Shown here one piece after another: positions 1-6,763 of a DNA stretch of 15,070 nt (within the stretch, counting starts at the first letter, position 1; every line of letters begins with the position of its first letter). A program made the position numbers and the translations under genes. The stretch is from an uncultured bacterium (GTDB taxonomy: Bacteria > Cyanobacteriota > Vampirovibrionia > Gastranaerophilales > Gastranaerophilaceae), in NCBI GenBank assembly GCA_902772945.1, contig CACYCU010000141.1, positions 1 to 15,070 of the forward strand, given 5' to 3'. The notes under the pieces were generated by a model. It was not told the DNA's origin, ran no database searches, and was given only the letters and a program-made list of their open reading frames with translations.

Positions 1-1811
1 AAGATAAACTTTTGAGCATAATTACCCATTTCAGCCTTCTTCATTGCAATTGCCGCTTTTAATTTTGCCGTCTCAGGAGAAAGAAAAATGACTTCATTAA
101 CCAGCATGTCAGTAAATTTACCAAGTTTTTGAGGATTTCTGACATGATCTATAATATGCAAATCTGTTGTAAAAAACGCAGGATCACTCGCTGTTAAGGG
201 CTTGAAGCTAAAATCTTCTTTTTGATCTTTGTTAAGCAGTTTATTTATATGCACTTTTGAGTTTTTATATTCTGCTTTTAAGCTAAGAAGTTTCTTCTCT
301 GCTTCGCTAACTTCGCCCGCCCAGCGAAAAACTTCTTCATATCCCGATTTGCCGGTTTTTTCTCTAACACGTGCAATTGCAAGATTTTCACGACATTCTT
401 GAACAAATTCCTCCTGGACTTTTATCATATTTTCAAGCATTAATGTCTGAATGTATAAATCAGCGGTATTATACTCCATATTTGCCTTTGTTAGAGCATG
501 TTCTGCTTTATCAAATTTTAATTTTTTATGTTTAACAATAATATTAGTAACCAAATCAGGAGAATAAATAACCTGATCCATTGCAACAGTAAACACGCCG
601 GCTCTTGTAGGAACATCAGTATATGACTTTGCATAAGAACTATTATAAGTCTGATATCCCAAATCCAGTCTTAATGTTGGCAAATAACGCATATAAGCAC
701 TTGCAACAGATCTTCTTGCTGCGCTGATTAAATATTGCTTTCTTGCAATATCAAGGTTGTTATCATCTAAAGTATCTAATAATAGTCCCAAATCATATTG
801 AGGAACAGGCTTATGAGTTATTGTTACCGCATTATTTAACAATCTCAAAGGCGGTGTATAGCCTAATGCCTCACCCGTATCTGAATTGTAAAAAATTACT
901 TTATCATCATAAAATGGCAATTTTTCATTTTTTACAGCACTTCCATGAAGTACACCATGGATATTAAAAGATGTTGCTTCAGCCAATTTTTTATCAACAT
1001 CAAATGTCGATGTTCCTAAAAGAGCACCCAAATCCACATCTTCTTTACCTACAGATGAAAATGTCGGTAATTTTTTCTTATTAATTTGGTTATACAACTC
1101 TGTTCTTTGCGCTGTAGACAAATTGTACAAAGGAGTCACAAATACGGAATCAACATCTGACGGTATTTTGGAAAGAGACGCATTTATATTTGTACTAACA
1201 GGAATTACAACAAAGTTTAAATCGCAATTTTTCTCTTTTAATTTTTTAGATATTGAATTATTCCAATTTGAATTAGTTTTATAATAACTTTCATTCATCA
1301 AAATTGCTGATTTTTTAATATTTGGTACAAGCTTTTGAAATGTTATAAAATCATTTGCTGTCTGCTGAACAGGATTAAAAAACTTATCTCCAAAATCTCT
1401 CAAACCATATTGATCAATCGTAACTACATATTTATTCTTGTTCTTCTTTTCTGAGTAATAATTACTTGACATATAGCCTAACGAAATTACCATCCTTGCA
1501 CGAGATGCAAGTGCTCTTTCAGATGCTGATATTGCACTTTTTTCCGACCAATCACCCGTAAATATAAGATCTTTTGGAAAAACAGCCTTATAATCCGGCA
1601 ACAACGATCTGGTTATTGTTTTTTGAAACTTTTCCAACACTTGAGCATTTTTATCTGACGGACCGTCAAAAACAAATGCAAGTTCTATTGGTTTTGCATT
1701 AACAGCCATTTGTTGTAATTTTGCAGCCGAAACTTCGGTTACCGCAAAGACCGGCACATTATACATTAAGCCTATTAAGAAGACCAAAAACACACAAAAA
1801 AAACTCTTCAT
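1..1811 (-). CDS. Fusion of ABC-type periplasmic substrate-binding domain with TolC-like outer-membrane domain (3' end beyond the window)
   Basis: The reading frame stays open from ATG 1811 to the left edge (about 603 codons), so the C-terminus is missing. Residues 1-22 form a signal peptide (Lys, then a hydrophobic stretch, ending VFA). Residues about 40-350 resemble the ABC_sub_bind (TrpX-like) periplasmic binding family: the start IELAFVFDG, a segment reading SVFVTPLYN, a LPTFSSVGKEDVDLGAL-type strand-turn, and a closing lGytPP-LRLLNNAV segment. From about residue 365 the protein becomes TolC/OEP-like: LDIARKQYLISAARRSVASA, then YLPTLRLDLGYQT, then a helical hairpin with IARVREKTGKSGYEE and LLSLKAEY. 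Seen: one uninterrupted frame with no stop between the domains. Inferred: a periplasmic sensor or ligand-capture module attached to an efflux duct in the outer membrane. ATG 1811 lies 7 nt after GGAG; ATG 1814 is an equally in-frame alternative. Transporter partners may lie to the left. Substrate unknown. Confidence 0.85.
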   Translation of the reverse strand, partial: MKSFFCVFLVFLIGLMYNVPVFAVTEVSAAKLQQMAVNAKPIELAFVFDGPSDKNAQVLEKFQKTITRSLLPDYKAVFPKDLIFTGDWSEKSAISASERALASRARMVISLGYMSSNYYSEKKNKNKYVVTIDQYGLRDFGDKFFNPVQQTANDFITFQKLVPNIKKSAILMNESYYKTNSNWNNSISKKLKEKNCDLNFVVIPVSTNINASLSKIPSDVDSVFVTPLYNLSTAQRTELYNQINKKKLPTFSSVGKEDVDLGALLGTSTFDVDKKLAEATSFNIHGVLHGSAVKNEKLPFYDDKVIFYNSDTGEALGYTPPLRLLNNAVTITHKPVPQYDLGLLLDTLDDNNLDIARKQYLISAARRSVASAYMRYLPTLRLDLGYQTYNSSYAKSYTDVPTRAGVFTVAMDQVIYSPDLVTNIIVKHKKLKFDKAEHALTKANMEYNTADLYIQTLMLENMIKVQEEFVQECRENLAIARVREKTGKSGYEEVFRWAGEVSEAEKKLLSLKAEYKNSKVHINKLLNKDQKEDFSFKPLTASDPAFFTTDLHIIDHVRNPQKLGKFTDMLVNEVIFLSPETAKLKAAIAMKKAEMGNYAQKFI

Positions 1812-1840
1812 CATCACACTCCCTAATTAACACTATTTAA

Positions 1841-1869
1841 AATATATTAATAAATGAAAAAATTTGCAA
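1841..1869 (-). promoter_or_regulatory. Probable sigma70-type promoter of the binding-protein/TolC fusion gene
   Basis: On the minus strand, TTGCAA (1869-1864, 4 of 6 matches to the -35 consensus) and TATATT (1846-1841, 5 of 6) are separated by exactly 17 nt. This predicts transcription starting near 1834, about 20 nt upstream of the ATG and just ahead of the AGGGAG ribosome-binding site at 1824-1819. The region is AT-rich, so chance matches are possible. Confidence 0.5.
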
Positions 1870-1898
1870 TACCATGGTAATAAAATTTAATAATAGCC

Positions 1899-1922
1899 AA
1901 AAGGCGCTTTGTAGCGCCTTTT
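1899..1922 (-). terminator. Intrinsic terminator after lysS
   Basis: A perfect 10-bp stem (1899-1908 with 1913-1922) encloses a 4-nt loop, with a GC-rich core GGCGC/GCGCC and A/T-rich flanks. On the minus strand it begins at the lysS stop codon, and its 3' arm ends in TTTT. The tail after the stem is short (GG follows), so the U-tract is partly inside the helix. The other strand would have five Ts after the stem, but no plus-strand gene precedes it. Confidence 0.75.
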
Positions 1923-3454
1923 TAATCTTTATTTCTCATTGTCGGGAAAGCTATTACATCTCTTATCGAAGGTGAGTCCGTCAAAAGCATTACCAATCTG
2001 TCAATTCCCATACCCATACCACCTGTTGGCGGCATGCCATATTCAAGAGCATTGATAAAATCTTCATCGATTTCCATTGCTTCTTCATCTCCTGCTGCTT
2101 TTGCCGCAGCTTGAGCTTCAAACCTCATTCGCTGATCAATAGGATCTGTCAATTCAGAGAATGCATTTGCGATTTCCCAGCCGTTTACTCTCGTTTCAAA
2201 ACGTTCTGTCAATCTGTCATTATCTCTGTGAACTTTTGCCAACGGAGAGATTTCCCTCGGATAATCAATTATGTGACATGGTTGGATTAGTGAAGGTTCA
2301 ATTTTTTCTTCAAAAACAGCTTCAACCACTTGTCCCCAGTTCATTCCGTCATCAACTTGAACATGAAGACTTCTTGCAGCTTCTATTGCTTGCTGTGCAC
2401 TATAAATTTCCATAAAATCAACGCCTGTAGCTTCTTTTATAGAACCCAGCATTGTTTTTCTGTCCCATGGCGGAGTCAAATCAATTTCGTTTTCACCATA
2501 TTTGATTTTTGTTGTTCCAAGAACTTCTTGAGCTACATATGCAACCATATTTTCTGTCAATGTCATCATATCATTGTAATCTGCATATGCTTGATATAGT
2601 TCAATCATAGTAAATTCCGGATTATGGCGAGTATCAATACCCTCATTTCTAAAACATTTTCCTATTTCATATACACGTTCCGAAATTCCGCCTACAATTA
2701 ATCTTTTCAAATACAATTCCAAGGCAATTCTCAAAGTCAAATCCATCTCCAACGCATTGTGATGTGTATTAAATGGTCTTGCATTTGCACCTGAAGCCAT
2801 TGTCTGCAATATCGGAGTTTCGACTTCCAAATAGCCCTGTTTTGCCAAGAACTCTCTTATTTTCTGGATTATAAGACTTCTCTTTCTAAAAGTATCTCTG
2901 CTTGTTTCATTTACAATCAAATCTACATATCTTTGACGATATTTTAATTCAACATCACTAAGCCCATGATAGTGGCTTAAGCCTTCTGCTTTTTCCTTGC
3001 TTATTTGCTTATTTGGCAAAGGTAATAAAGCTTTTGACAAAAGTTCCAAAGAAAAAGCTTTTATTGAAAGTTCACCTCTCGGAGTCCTTCTGATTGTGCC
3101 TGTAAAACCAACAATATCGCCAAGATCAATTAATTTTAAAATTTTCATTTGATCTTCAGATAAATTTTCTTTATGTGAAAATATTTGAATTTTTCCTGAA
3201 TCATCCATCAAATCAATAAACATGCCTGTATTTCTGATTGCCATTACACGGCCTGCCACTGAGTATTTATCTTCGGTTTCAACACCGGCTTCAAGATCCT
3301 TGTACTTATCTTGAAGATAAGCAGCTTTTGCATCCTTGTTAAACTTATAAGGATATGGATTAACGCCCTTATCCGCCAAATCAGTCAATTTTTGAATTCT
3401 TGTTTGTCTGATTTGTTCTTTTGTTGAACCGGCTTCTTGTACTTGTTGTGTCAT
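1922..3454 (-). CDS. lysS: Lysyl-tRNA synthetase, class II
   Basis: Charges tRNA-Lys with lysine in the cytoplasm. The 510-aa product has the usual length. An N-terminal OB-fold anticodon-binding domain covers about residues 65-145 (YSVAGRVMAIRNTGMFIDL). The class II catalytic core follows: motif 1 around FLAKQGYLEVETPIL (202-216), motif 2 as CFRNEGIDTRHNPEFTMIE (267-285), and motif 3 near the C-terminus as GMGIDRLVML. The frame runs further upstream, but I chose ATG 3454 (MTQQ...) because GAGG lies 8 nt before it; the ATG two codons upstream has almost no spacer, and the longer extension is not LysRS-like. The gene stands alone, with the r-protein terminator before it and its own terminator overlapping its stop codon. 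Nothing unusual in the protein. Confidence 0.97.
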   Translation of the reverse strand: MTQQVQEAGSTKEQIRQTRIQKLTDLADKGVNPYPYKFNKDAKAAYLQDKYKDLEAGVETEDKYSVAGRVMAIRNTGMFIDLMDDSGKIQIFSHKENLSEDQMKILKLIDLGDIVGFTGTIRRTPRGELSIKAFSLELLSKALLPLPNKQISKEKAEGLSHYHGLSDVELKYRQRYVDLIVNETSRDTFRKRSLIIQKIREFLAKQGYLEVETPILQTMASGANARPFNTHHNALEMDLTLRIALELYLKRLIVGGISERVYEIGKCFRNEGIDTRHNPEFTMIELYQAYADYNDMMTLTENMVAYVAQEVLGTTKIKYGENEIDLTPPWDRKTMLGSIKEATGVDFMEIYSAQQAIEAARSLHVQVDDGMNWGQVVEAVFEEKIEPSLIQPCHIIDYPREISPLAKVHRDNDRLTERFETRVNGWEIANAFSELTDPIDQRMRFEAQAAAKAAGDEEAMEIDEDFINALEYGMPPTGGMGMGIDRLVMLLTDSPSIRDVIAFPTMRNKD

Positions 3455-3478
3455 ATTCATTTCCTCTCTTATGAGATA

Positions 3479-3487
3479 ATAATAACA
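3479..3487 (-). promoter_or_regulatory. Possible extended -10 promoter element of lysS
   Basis: The minus strand carries TG-T-TATTAT (3487-3479), an extended -10 element, between the r-protein terminator and the lysS start. It predicts a short leader of about 18 nt that still contains the GAGAGG ribosome-binding site. I see no convincing -35 box. The gene following a strong terminator needs its own promoter, which supports one here. Confidence 0.35.
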
Positions 3488-3515
3488 TGAACAATTTAAA
3501 AATAAAATTTCATAT

Positions 3516-3545
3516 AAAAAAGCAGCTCCCAAAAGAGCTGCTTTT
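3516..3545 (-). terminator. Strong intrinsic terminator ending the rpsH-rplR operon
   Basis: An 11-bp perfect stem (3518-3528 with 3535-3545; core GCAGCTC/GAGCTGC) has a 6-nt loop and, on the minus strand, a run of six Ts (3521-3516). It lies 17 nt after the rplR stop codon, so transcription of the ribosomal-protein operon is expected to end here, before lysS. Confidence 0.9.
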
Positions 3546-3561
3546 ATTTTTGCATTTATGA

Positions 3562-3930
3562 CTAAAACATCAAGCCTGCTTCTCTTGCTGCATCTGCCAA
3601 AGCTGCAATACGGCCATGATATAGGAAGCCGCCTCTGTCAAATACTACACATTCAACGCCGGCTTTTTTTGCTTTTTGAGCAATTGCTTCACCAACAGCT
3701 TTAGCAGCTTCAATATTACCACCGTGTGATAATTTTGCTTTCAAGTCTTTATCGTTTGAAGAAGCTGCTGCCAATGTTACATGATTTACGTCATCAATTA
3801 ACTGAGCATAAATATGTTTTGTGCTTCTATAAACAGCTAATCTTGGGAACTCTGCAGTTCCTGATAATTTTACTCTTATTGTTCTGTGTCTTTTTTGAAC
3901 TTTTGGTTTTCTTGTTTCCTGTTTAATCAT
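3562..3930 (-). CDS. rplR: Large ribosomal subunit protein uL18
   Basis: Binds 5S rRNA and helps place it in the central protuberance of the 50S subunit. The 122-aa length is standard. The basic N-terminus (about residues 1-25, including KVQKRHRTIRVKLSG) is followed by the family core FPRLAVYRSTKHIYAQLIDD (28-47), the AKAVGEAIAQKAKKAGV helix, and the C-terminal FDRGGFLYHGRIAALADAAREAGL. AAGGA lies about 8 nt upstream of ATG 3930. It is the last gene of this r-protein unit and is followed by a terminator, whereas rplR is normally followed by rpsE, rpmD and rplO. A foldable 65-nt gap separates it from the preceding unknown gene. Confidence 0.97.
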   Translation of the reverse strand: MIKQETRKPKVQKRHRTIRVKLSGTAEFPRLAVYRSTKHIYAQLIDDVNHVTLAAASSNDKDLKAKLSHGGNIEAAKAVGEAIAQKAKKAGVECVVFDRGGFLYHGRIAALADAAREAGLMF

Positions 3931-3950
3931 TTTTCTTTTCCTTTCATTTT

Positions 3951-3993
3951 GCCCAAACCTGCTTGAAAAACCACTTCAAGAGTTTATATGGGC
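3951..3993 (-). other. RNA hairpin in the gap before rplR
   Basis: Three consecutive helices stack into one hairpin: GCCC/GGGC (3951-3954 with 3990-3993), AAAC/GTTT (3955-3958 with 3982-3985) and CTTGAA/TTCAAG (3962-3967 with 3975-3980), with a 4-nt bulge, a 3/1 internal loop and a 7-nt apical loop. It has no T-tract, so it is not a terminator. It fills most of the 65-nt gap upstream of the rplR ribosome-binding site. A role in r-protein feedback or mRNA processing is inference. Confidence 0.5.
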
Positions 3994-3995
3994 TA

Positions 3996-4313
3996 TTATA
4001 CATTTATATTTAATTTGTATTCTTGAGCATTCCTGTTAACGTATTCTTTGGCTAATTTTTCTCCGCCTATTCGCTTAAATAATTCAACCATCATCCAAGG
4101 ATTATCTACAGCTGTTACGAGTCTAATTCCAGAATCATTAGGCTGAACCTTTATGCCTATATTTATTGAATCTAAATCGTCAACATTAAAGAATTCTTTA
4201 ATTGCATCTTCGGTTGCTTTCGCTTTATCATCAATAATATATTTCGGAGTATTTTCGGGCACTCGTAAATCGTAAATACCGTTAAAAGAAATATTCTGAA
4301 CACCTTTAAGCAT
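3996..4313 (-). CDS. Unrecognised 105-aa protein inserted between rplF and rplR
   Basis: I do not recognise this family. The ATG overlaps the rplF stop (TAATG), so it is very likely translated by coupling with rplF. The product is soluble, with no signal peptide or membrane segment. It opens with VQNISFNGIYDLRVPENTP, followed by an acidic helical stretch (KATEDAIKEFFNVDDLDS), a strand-rich part (INIGIKVQPNDSGIRLVTAVD), then NPWMMVELFKRIGGEKLAKE. It is not basic like a ribosomal protein, and no ribosomal protein normally sits between uL6 and uL18. The lack of stops and the tight coupling argue for a real gene. Function unknown; a cytoplasmic accessory protein expressed in proportion to ribosomal proteins is one possibility. 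Confidence 0.8.
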   Translation of the reverse strand: MLKGVQNISFNGIYDLRVPENTPKYIIDDKAKATEDAIKEFFNVDDLDSINIGIKVQPNDSGIRLVTAVDNPWMMVELFKRIGGEKLAKEYVNRNAQEYKLNINV

Positions 4314-4852
4314 TATTTTTTGCCTGCTTTTCCGGCTTTACGTCTGATGTATTCACCTTCATATCTTACGCCTTTTCCTTTGTATACTTCAGGCAGACGT
4401 TTCGATCTTATGAAAGCTGCAACATCACCAACTGTTTGTTTGTTTGAACCTTTTACAGTAATTTTTGTGTTTGCTTCAACACTAATTGTTATTCCTGCAG
4501 GTGGTTCAACGATTACAGGGTGAGAATATCCTAAAGCTAAGTTAAGATTTTTTCCTTCCATACTTGCACGATAGCCTACACCTTGAATTTCAAGTTTCTT
4601 TTCGAAACCGTCTTTTACACCGTGTACAGCATTTGCAACAAGTGTTCTTGATAAACCGTACAATGCATCAGCTTCTCTTGAATCTGAAACTTTTGTCAAA
4701 ACAACTTGGTTATCTTGAACTTTGACTTCAATTTCCGGACGAATTGTTACAGATTCAGTACCTTGAGGTCCTTTTGCTGTAACTGTTTGACCTTCAATTT
4801 TCACTTCCACGCCTTGTGGAATATCTATAGGTTTTTTACCGATTCTAGACAT
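4313..4852 (-). CDS. rplF: Large ribosomal subunit protein uL6
   Basis: Binds 23S rRNA near the sarcin-ricin loop and factor-binding site of the 50S subunit. The 179-aa product matches the family from MSRIGKKPIDIPQGV to the C-terminal signature (GKGVRYEGEYIRRKAGKAGKK region). Other matches are VEVKIEGQTVTAKGPQG near the start and the duplicated L6 fold, including LALGYSHPV and SNKQTVGDVAAFIR. I chose ATG 4852 because GGAG lies 9 nt upstream and families start MSRIGK; ATG 4858 is two codons earlier but only 3-4 nt from the site. It follows rpsH after a foldable gap and is coupled to the next unknown gene through TAATG. Confidence 0.97.
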   Translation of the reverse strand: MSRIGKKPIDIPQGVEVKIEGQTVTAKGPQGTESVTIRPEIEVKVQDNQVVLTKVSDSREADALYGLSRTLVANAVHGVKDGFEKKLEIQGVGYRASMEGKNLNLALGYSHPVIVEPPAGITISVEANTKITVKGSNKQTVGDVAAFIRSKRLPEVYKGKGVRYEGEYIRRKAGKAGKK

Positions 4853-4885
4853 TTTCATTTTCTCCTTTTGGTATATTTATGCATT

Positions 4886-4929
4886 TTCGGGCTTTTCTAC
4901 CAATTGAACCCGAATGTGAAACTTTTCAC
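4886..4929 (-). other. Two RNA hairpins in the rpsH-rplF gap
   Basis: A 6-bp stem TTCGGG/CCCGAA (4886-4891 with 4909-4914) has a 17-nt loop, and a 5-bp stem GTGAA/TTCAC (4916-4920 with 4925-4929) has a 4-nt loop. The second overlaps the rpsH stop codon. Neither has a T-tract. They lie in the 76-nt gap between the rpsH stop and the rplF ATG and may be mRNA-stability or translation-control elements; that role is inferred. Confidence 0.4.
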
Positions 4930-5327
4930 TAATAAACGTAGCAAAGAACTTCGCCGCCAAGATTTTCTTTGCGAGCTTTTCTGTCTGTCAAAAGGCCTTT
5001 GCTTGTTGAAACGATAGCAATACCCATACCGCCTAAAACTTTAGGAAGATTTTTAGCTTTGCTGTAGTTTCTTAAACCTGGTTTTGATACTCTTTCCAAT
5101 TTTGTGATAATTGGTTTGTTTTTTGCATCGTATTTAAGAGTAATTGTCAAAACCTTAAATTTGCCAACTGTTTTTTCTTCATAATCAGTTATAAAACCTT
5201 CTTCTTTCAAAACTTTTGCAAGTTGAACTTTCAATTTTGAAGATGGCATTTCAACTGTTGAATGAGAAACTTGATTAGCATTTCTGATTCTTGTTAGCAT
5301 ATCTGCTATAGGATCTGTCATTGACAT
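4929..5327 (-). CDS. rpsH: Small ribosomal subunit protein uS8
   Basis: Binds the central domain of 16S rRNA early in 30S assembly and, in Escherichia coli, represses the spc operon by binding its own mRNA. The 132-aa length is typical. Family landmarks are MTDPIADMLTRIRNA at the start, KPIITKLERVSKPGLRNY in the middle, and the C-terminal GMGIAIVSTSKGLLTDRKAR region followed by GGEVLCYVY. GGAGG lies 8 nt upstream of ATG 5327, which gives MSMTDP; a start two codons later is possible. It is the first gene of this r-protein unit, where rplE and rpsN would normally precede it. A structured leader of about 120 nt precedes it. Confidence 0.97.
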   Translation of the reverse strand: MSMTDPIADMLTRIRNANQVSHSTVEMPSSKLKVQLAKVLKEEGFITDYEEKTVGKFKVLTITLKYDAKNKPIITKLERVSKPGLRNYSKAKNLPKVLGGMGIAIVSTSKGLLTDRKARKENLGGEVLCYVY

Positions 5328-5340
5328 ATTTTTTACCTCC

Positions 5341-5446
5341 GGACTTACTCCACAGTTATAGAGCAGTATCCACTAAACTATTACACCGCTTGCTGAATTA
5401 ATTTTGCCCGATGTGCGGACGTCTTTCAGTAGTTCGGAACTGTAAG
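5341..5446 (-). promoter_or_regulatory. Structured leader of the rpsH operon
   Basis: This part of the leader is clearly more GC-rich than the AT-rich DNA on its left flank (5461-5560). Its ends are complementary: ACAGTT (5352-5357) with AACTGT (5438-5443), and CTTAC (5344-5348) with GTAAG (5442-5446). They would close a domain of about 100 nt that ends directly at the CCGGAGG ribosome-binding site. Inside, AGTT-TAG/CTA-AACT-type pairing is possible (5352-5377). Feedback binding by S8 or another product is a reasonable inference but not shown. Confidence 0.4.
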
Positions 5447-5452
5447 ATTTAA

Positions 5453-5479
5453 TTTATACTAAACAAATTTTAAAATCAA
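5453..5479 (-). promoter_or_regulatory. Possible promoter of the rpsH operon
   Basis: On the minus strand, TATAAA (5458-5453) could be a -10 box, with TTGATT 15 nt upstream (5479-5474) or CTTGAT at 16 nt. The spacer is slightly short. Its position just upstream of the GC-richer leader fits a transcription start near 5446. Confidence 0.35.
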
Positions 5480-5560
5480 GCTGATTGTTAAGTTTTTATT
5501 TACAATTTTAAAAAAATTAAATCATCATATATTCTTATAACAATCTGAATTTTAAATTTA

Positions 5561-6670
5561 TTATTTTTCTGCTATTTCGCCGTTTTCTATTTTATATATT
5601 TTTACATCTTTCAAAAATTCATCTTCAAACAAAAGTGTATCAACGGATGTTATTATAGTTTGAACATTATTATTTATTGATTTTAAAAGATAGTTTTGAC
5701 GAATATCATCAAGCTCCGCCAAAACATCATCAAGCAAAAGAATCGGTTCATCACCGGTCTTTTGAGTAACGATATCAAGCTCTGAAAGTTTTAATGCCAA
5801 AACAATTGTTCTTTGCTGCCCTTGAGAAGCATATTTCGTTGCTTCATTATCATTTATATAAAATATTACATCATCACGATGAGGTCCGACACAGGATTGT
5901 CCTCTGCGCATTTCTTCCGTTTTTCTCTCCTCTAAAGATTTCTGAAAAGCTGCTACAATTTCATCTAATTCACTCTCCACAGACAAAAAAGAACAATCAT
6001 ATGACATATTTAAATTTTCTGTTTCACTTATTATCTTATGTTTATCTGATGCTATGCGTTCAATTTCCCTCAAAAACTTTTTGCGCAAGTATATAATATT
6101 ACTCCCTGTAATAACAAGTTGCTCATTAAACACATCCAACAAAGAATTGTTTAAATTACCTGTTTTTAAATAATCCTTCAACAAATTATTTTTTTGGATG
6201 CGAATTTTATCATATTTTGAAAGTCTTTCATCATAAGCAGGATACACTTGTGAAATTGCTCTATCAAGCCAATCCCTTCTATCAGACGGATTTCCCCTCA
6301 ACAGTAATAAATCCTGTGTCGAAAATAAAACCGTTTTTAAAACCGATTTGAAATTTTTCGGTGTAGTTTTAACTTTATTTAAAGCCAGCTCTCGTTTTTT
6401 TTCTTTTGTATATAAAAAATCAAGTTCAACATCAGTTTCTGATTTAGTAAGATTGCAATTAATTTCGGTTTTTTCCGCTTCAAAATTTATCAACTCCACA
6501 TTATTTGAAGTTCTTGGAGTTTTTAGAGCTGATAAAAAATATATACTCTCAAGGATATTTGTTTTTCCCTGTGCATTTTTTCCGATAATAAGTATTTTAT
6601 CAGAATTCAAATCTAGGAATAAGTTTTTACAATTTCTATAATCGGTTAATTTTATATCCCTTAATCTCAT
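5561..6670 (-). CDS. recF: DNA replication and repair protein RecF
   Basis: RecF binds ssDNA-dsDNA junctions and, with RecO and RecR, loads RecA at gaps. The 369-aa length is usual. The N-terminus MRLRDIKLTDYRNCKNL is typical. Walker A is GKNAQGKT (30-37), the RecF segment GNPSDRRDWLDRAI is at 126-139, GPHRDD is at 262-267, the ABC signature SQGQQRT is at 282-288, and Walker B with the D-loop is ILLLDDVLAELD (310-321). The frame could extend to a TTG at 6688, but the family start is ATG 6670. No Shine-Dalgarno precedes either start; TATAAT lies six bases before the ATG (see that feature). The gene is alone here, without dnaN or gyrB, and divergent from the pilT unit. Confidence 0.96.
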   Translation of the reverse strand: MRLRDIKLTDYRNCKNLFLDLNSDKILIIGKNAQGKTNILESIYFLSALKTPRTSNNVELINFEAEKTEINCNLTKSETDVELDFLYTKEKKRELALNKVKTTPKNFKSVLKTVLFSTQDLLLLRGNPSDRRDWLDRAISQVYPAYDERLSKYDKIRIQKNNLLKDYLKTGNLNNSLLDVFNEQLVITGSNIIYLRKKFLREIERIASDKHKIISETENLNMSYDCSFLSVESELDEIVAAFQKSLEERKTEEMRRGQSCVGPHRDDVIFYINDNEATKYASQGQQRTIVLALKLSELDIVTQKTGDEPILLLDDVLAELDDIRQNYLLKSINNNVQTIITSVDTLLFEDEFLKDVKIYKIENGEIAEK

Positions 6671-6676
6671 AAAAAA

Positions 6677-6682
6677 ATTATA
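6677..6682 (-). promoter_or_regulatory. -10 box immediately before recF; putative leaderless transcript
   Basis: A consensus TATAAT (6682-6677, minus strand) is followed by six Ts and then the recF ATG. With the usual 6-7 nt between -10 and start, transcription would begin at the ATG itself. No ribosome-binding site exists upstream. The -35 region is only a weak match. Confidence 0.5.
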
Positions 6683-6711
6683 CCCCAAATATATGATTTA
6701 TTAATAATATA

Positions 6712-6740
6712 TGGACTAATAATAAAATTTTTTATATAAT
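6712..6740 (+). promoter_or_regulatory. Promoter of the small gene-pilT operon
   Basis: TGGACT (6712-6717, 4 of 6 -35 matches), a 17-nt spacer and a perfect TATAAT (6735-6740) predict a start near 6747, ahead of the GAGGAA ribosome-binding site (6753-6758). It lies in the roughly 93-nt divergent gap with recF. Confidence 0.65.
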
Positions 6741-6763
6741 GAGCTTAAAATAGAGGAAATATT

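Noticed and set aside
743..967. Plus-strand open frame of 74 codons.
   Set aside because: Lies opposite the TolC-like part of the fusion gene and has no independent support.
3455..3532. N-terminal extension of lysS up to 3532.
   Set aside because: The added residues run through the lysS leader into the r-protein terminator; the SD-supported start is ATG 3454.
5328..5460. A small non-coding RNA gene such as SRP RNA, suspected because of the local GC rise.
   Set aside because: No conserved SRP, tmRNA or RNase P motif is visible; position and SD make it the rpsH leader.
5447..5560. A terminator for recF between recF and the rpsH leader.
   Set aside because: The region is AT-rich with only weak A/T inverted repeats and no GC-rich stem followed by Ts.
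6671..6688. Earlier TTG start of recF.
   Set aside because: RecF proteins begin at MRLRDIKL-type sequence, and the extension reads through the TATAAT element; no SD at either position.
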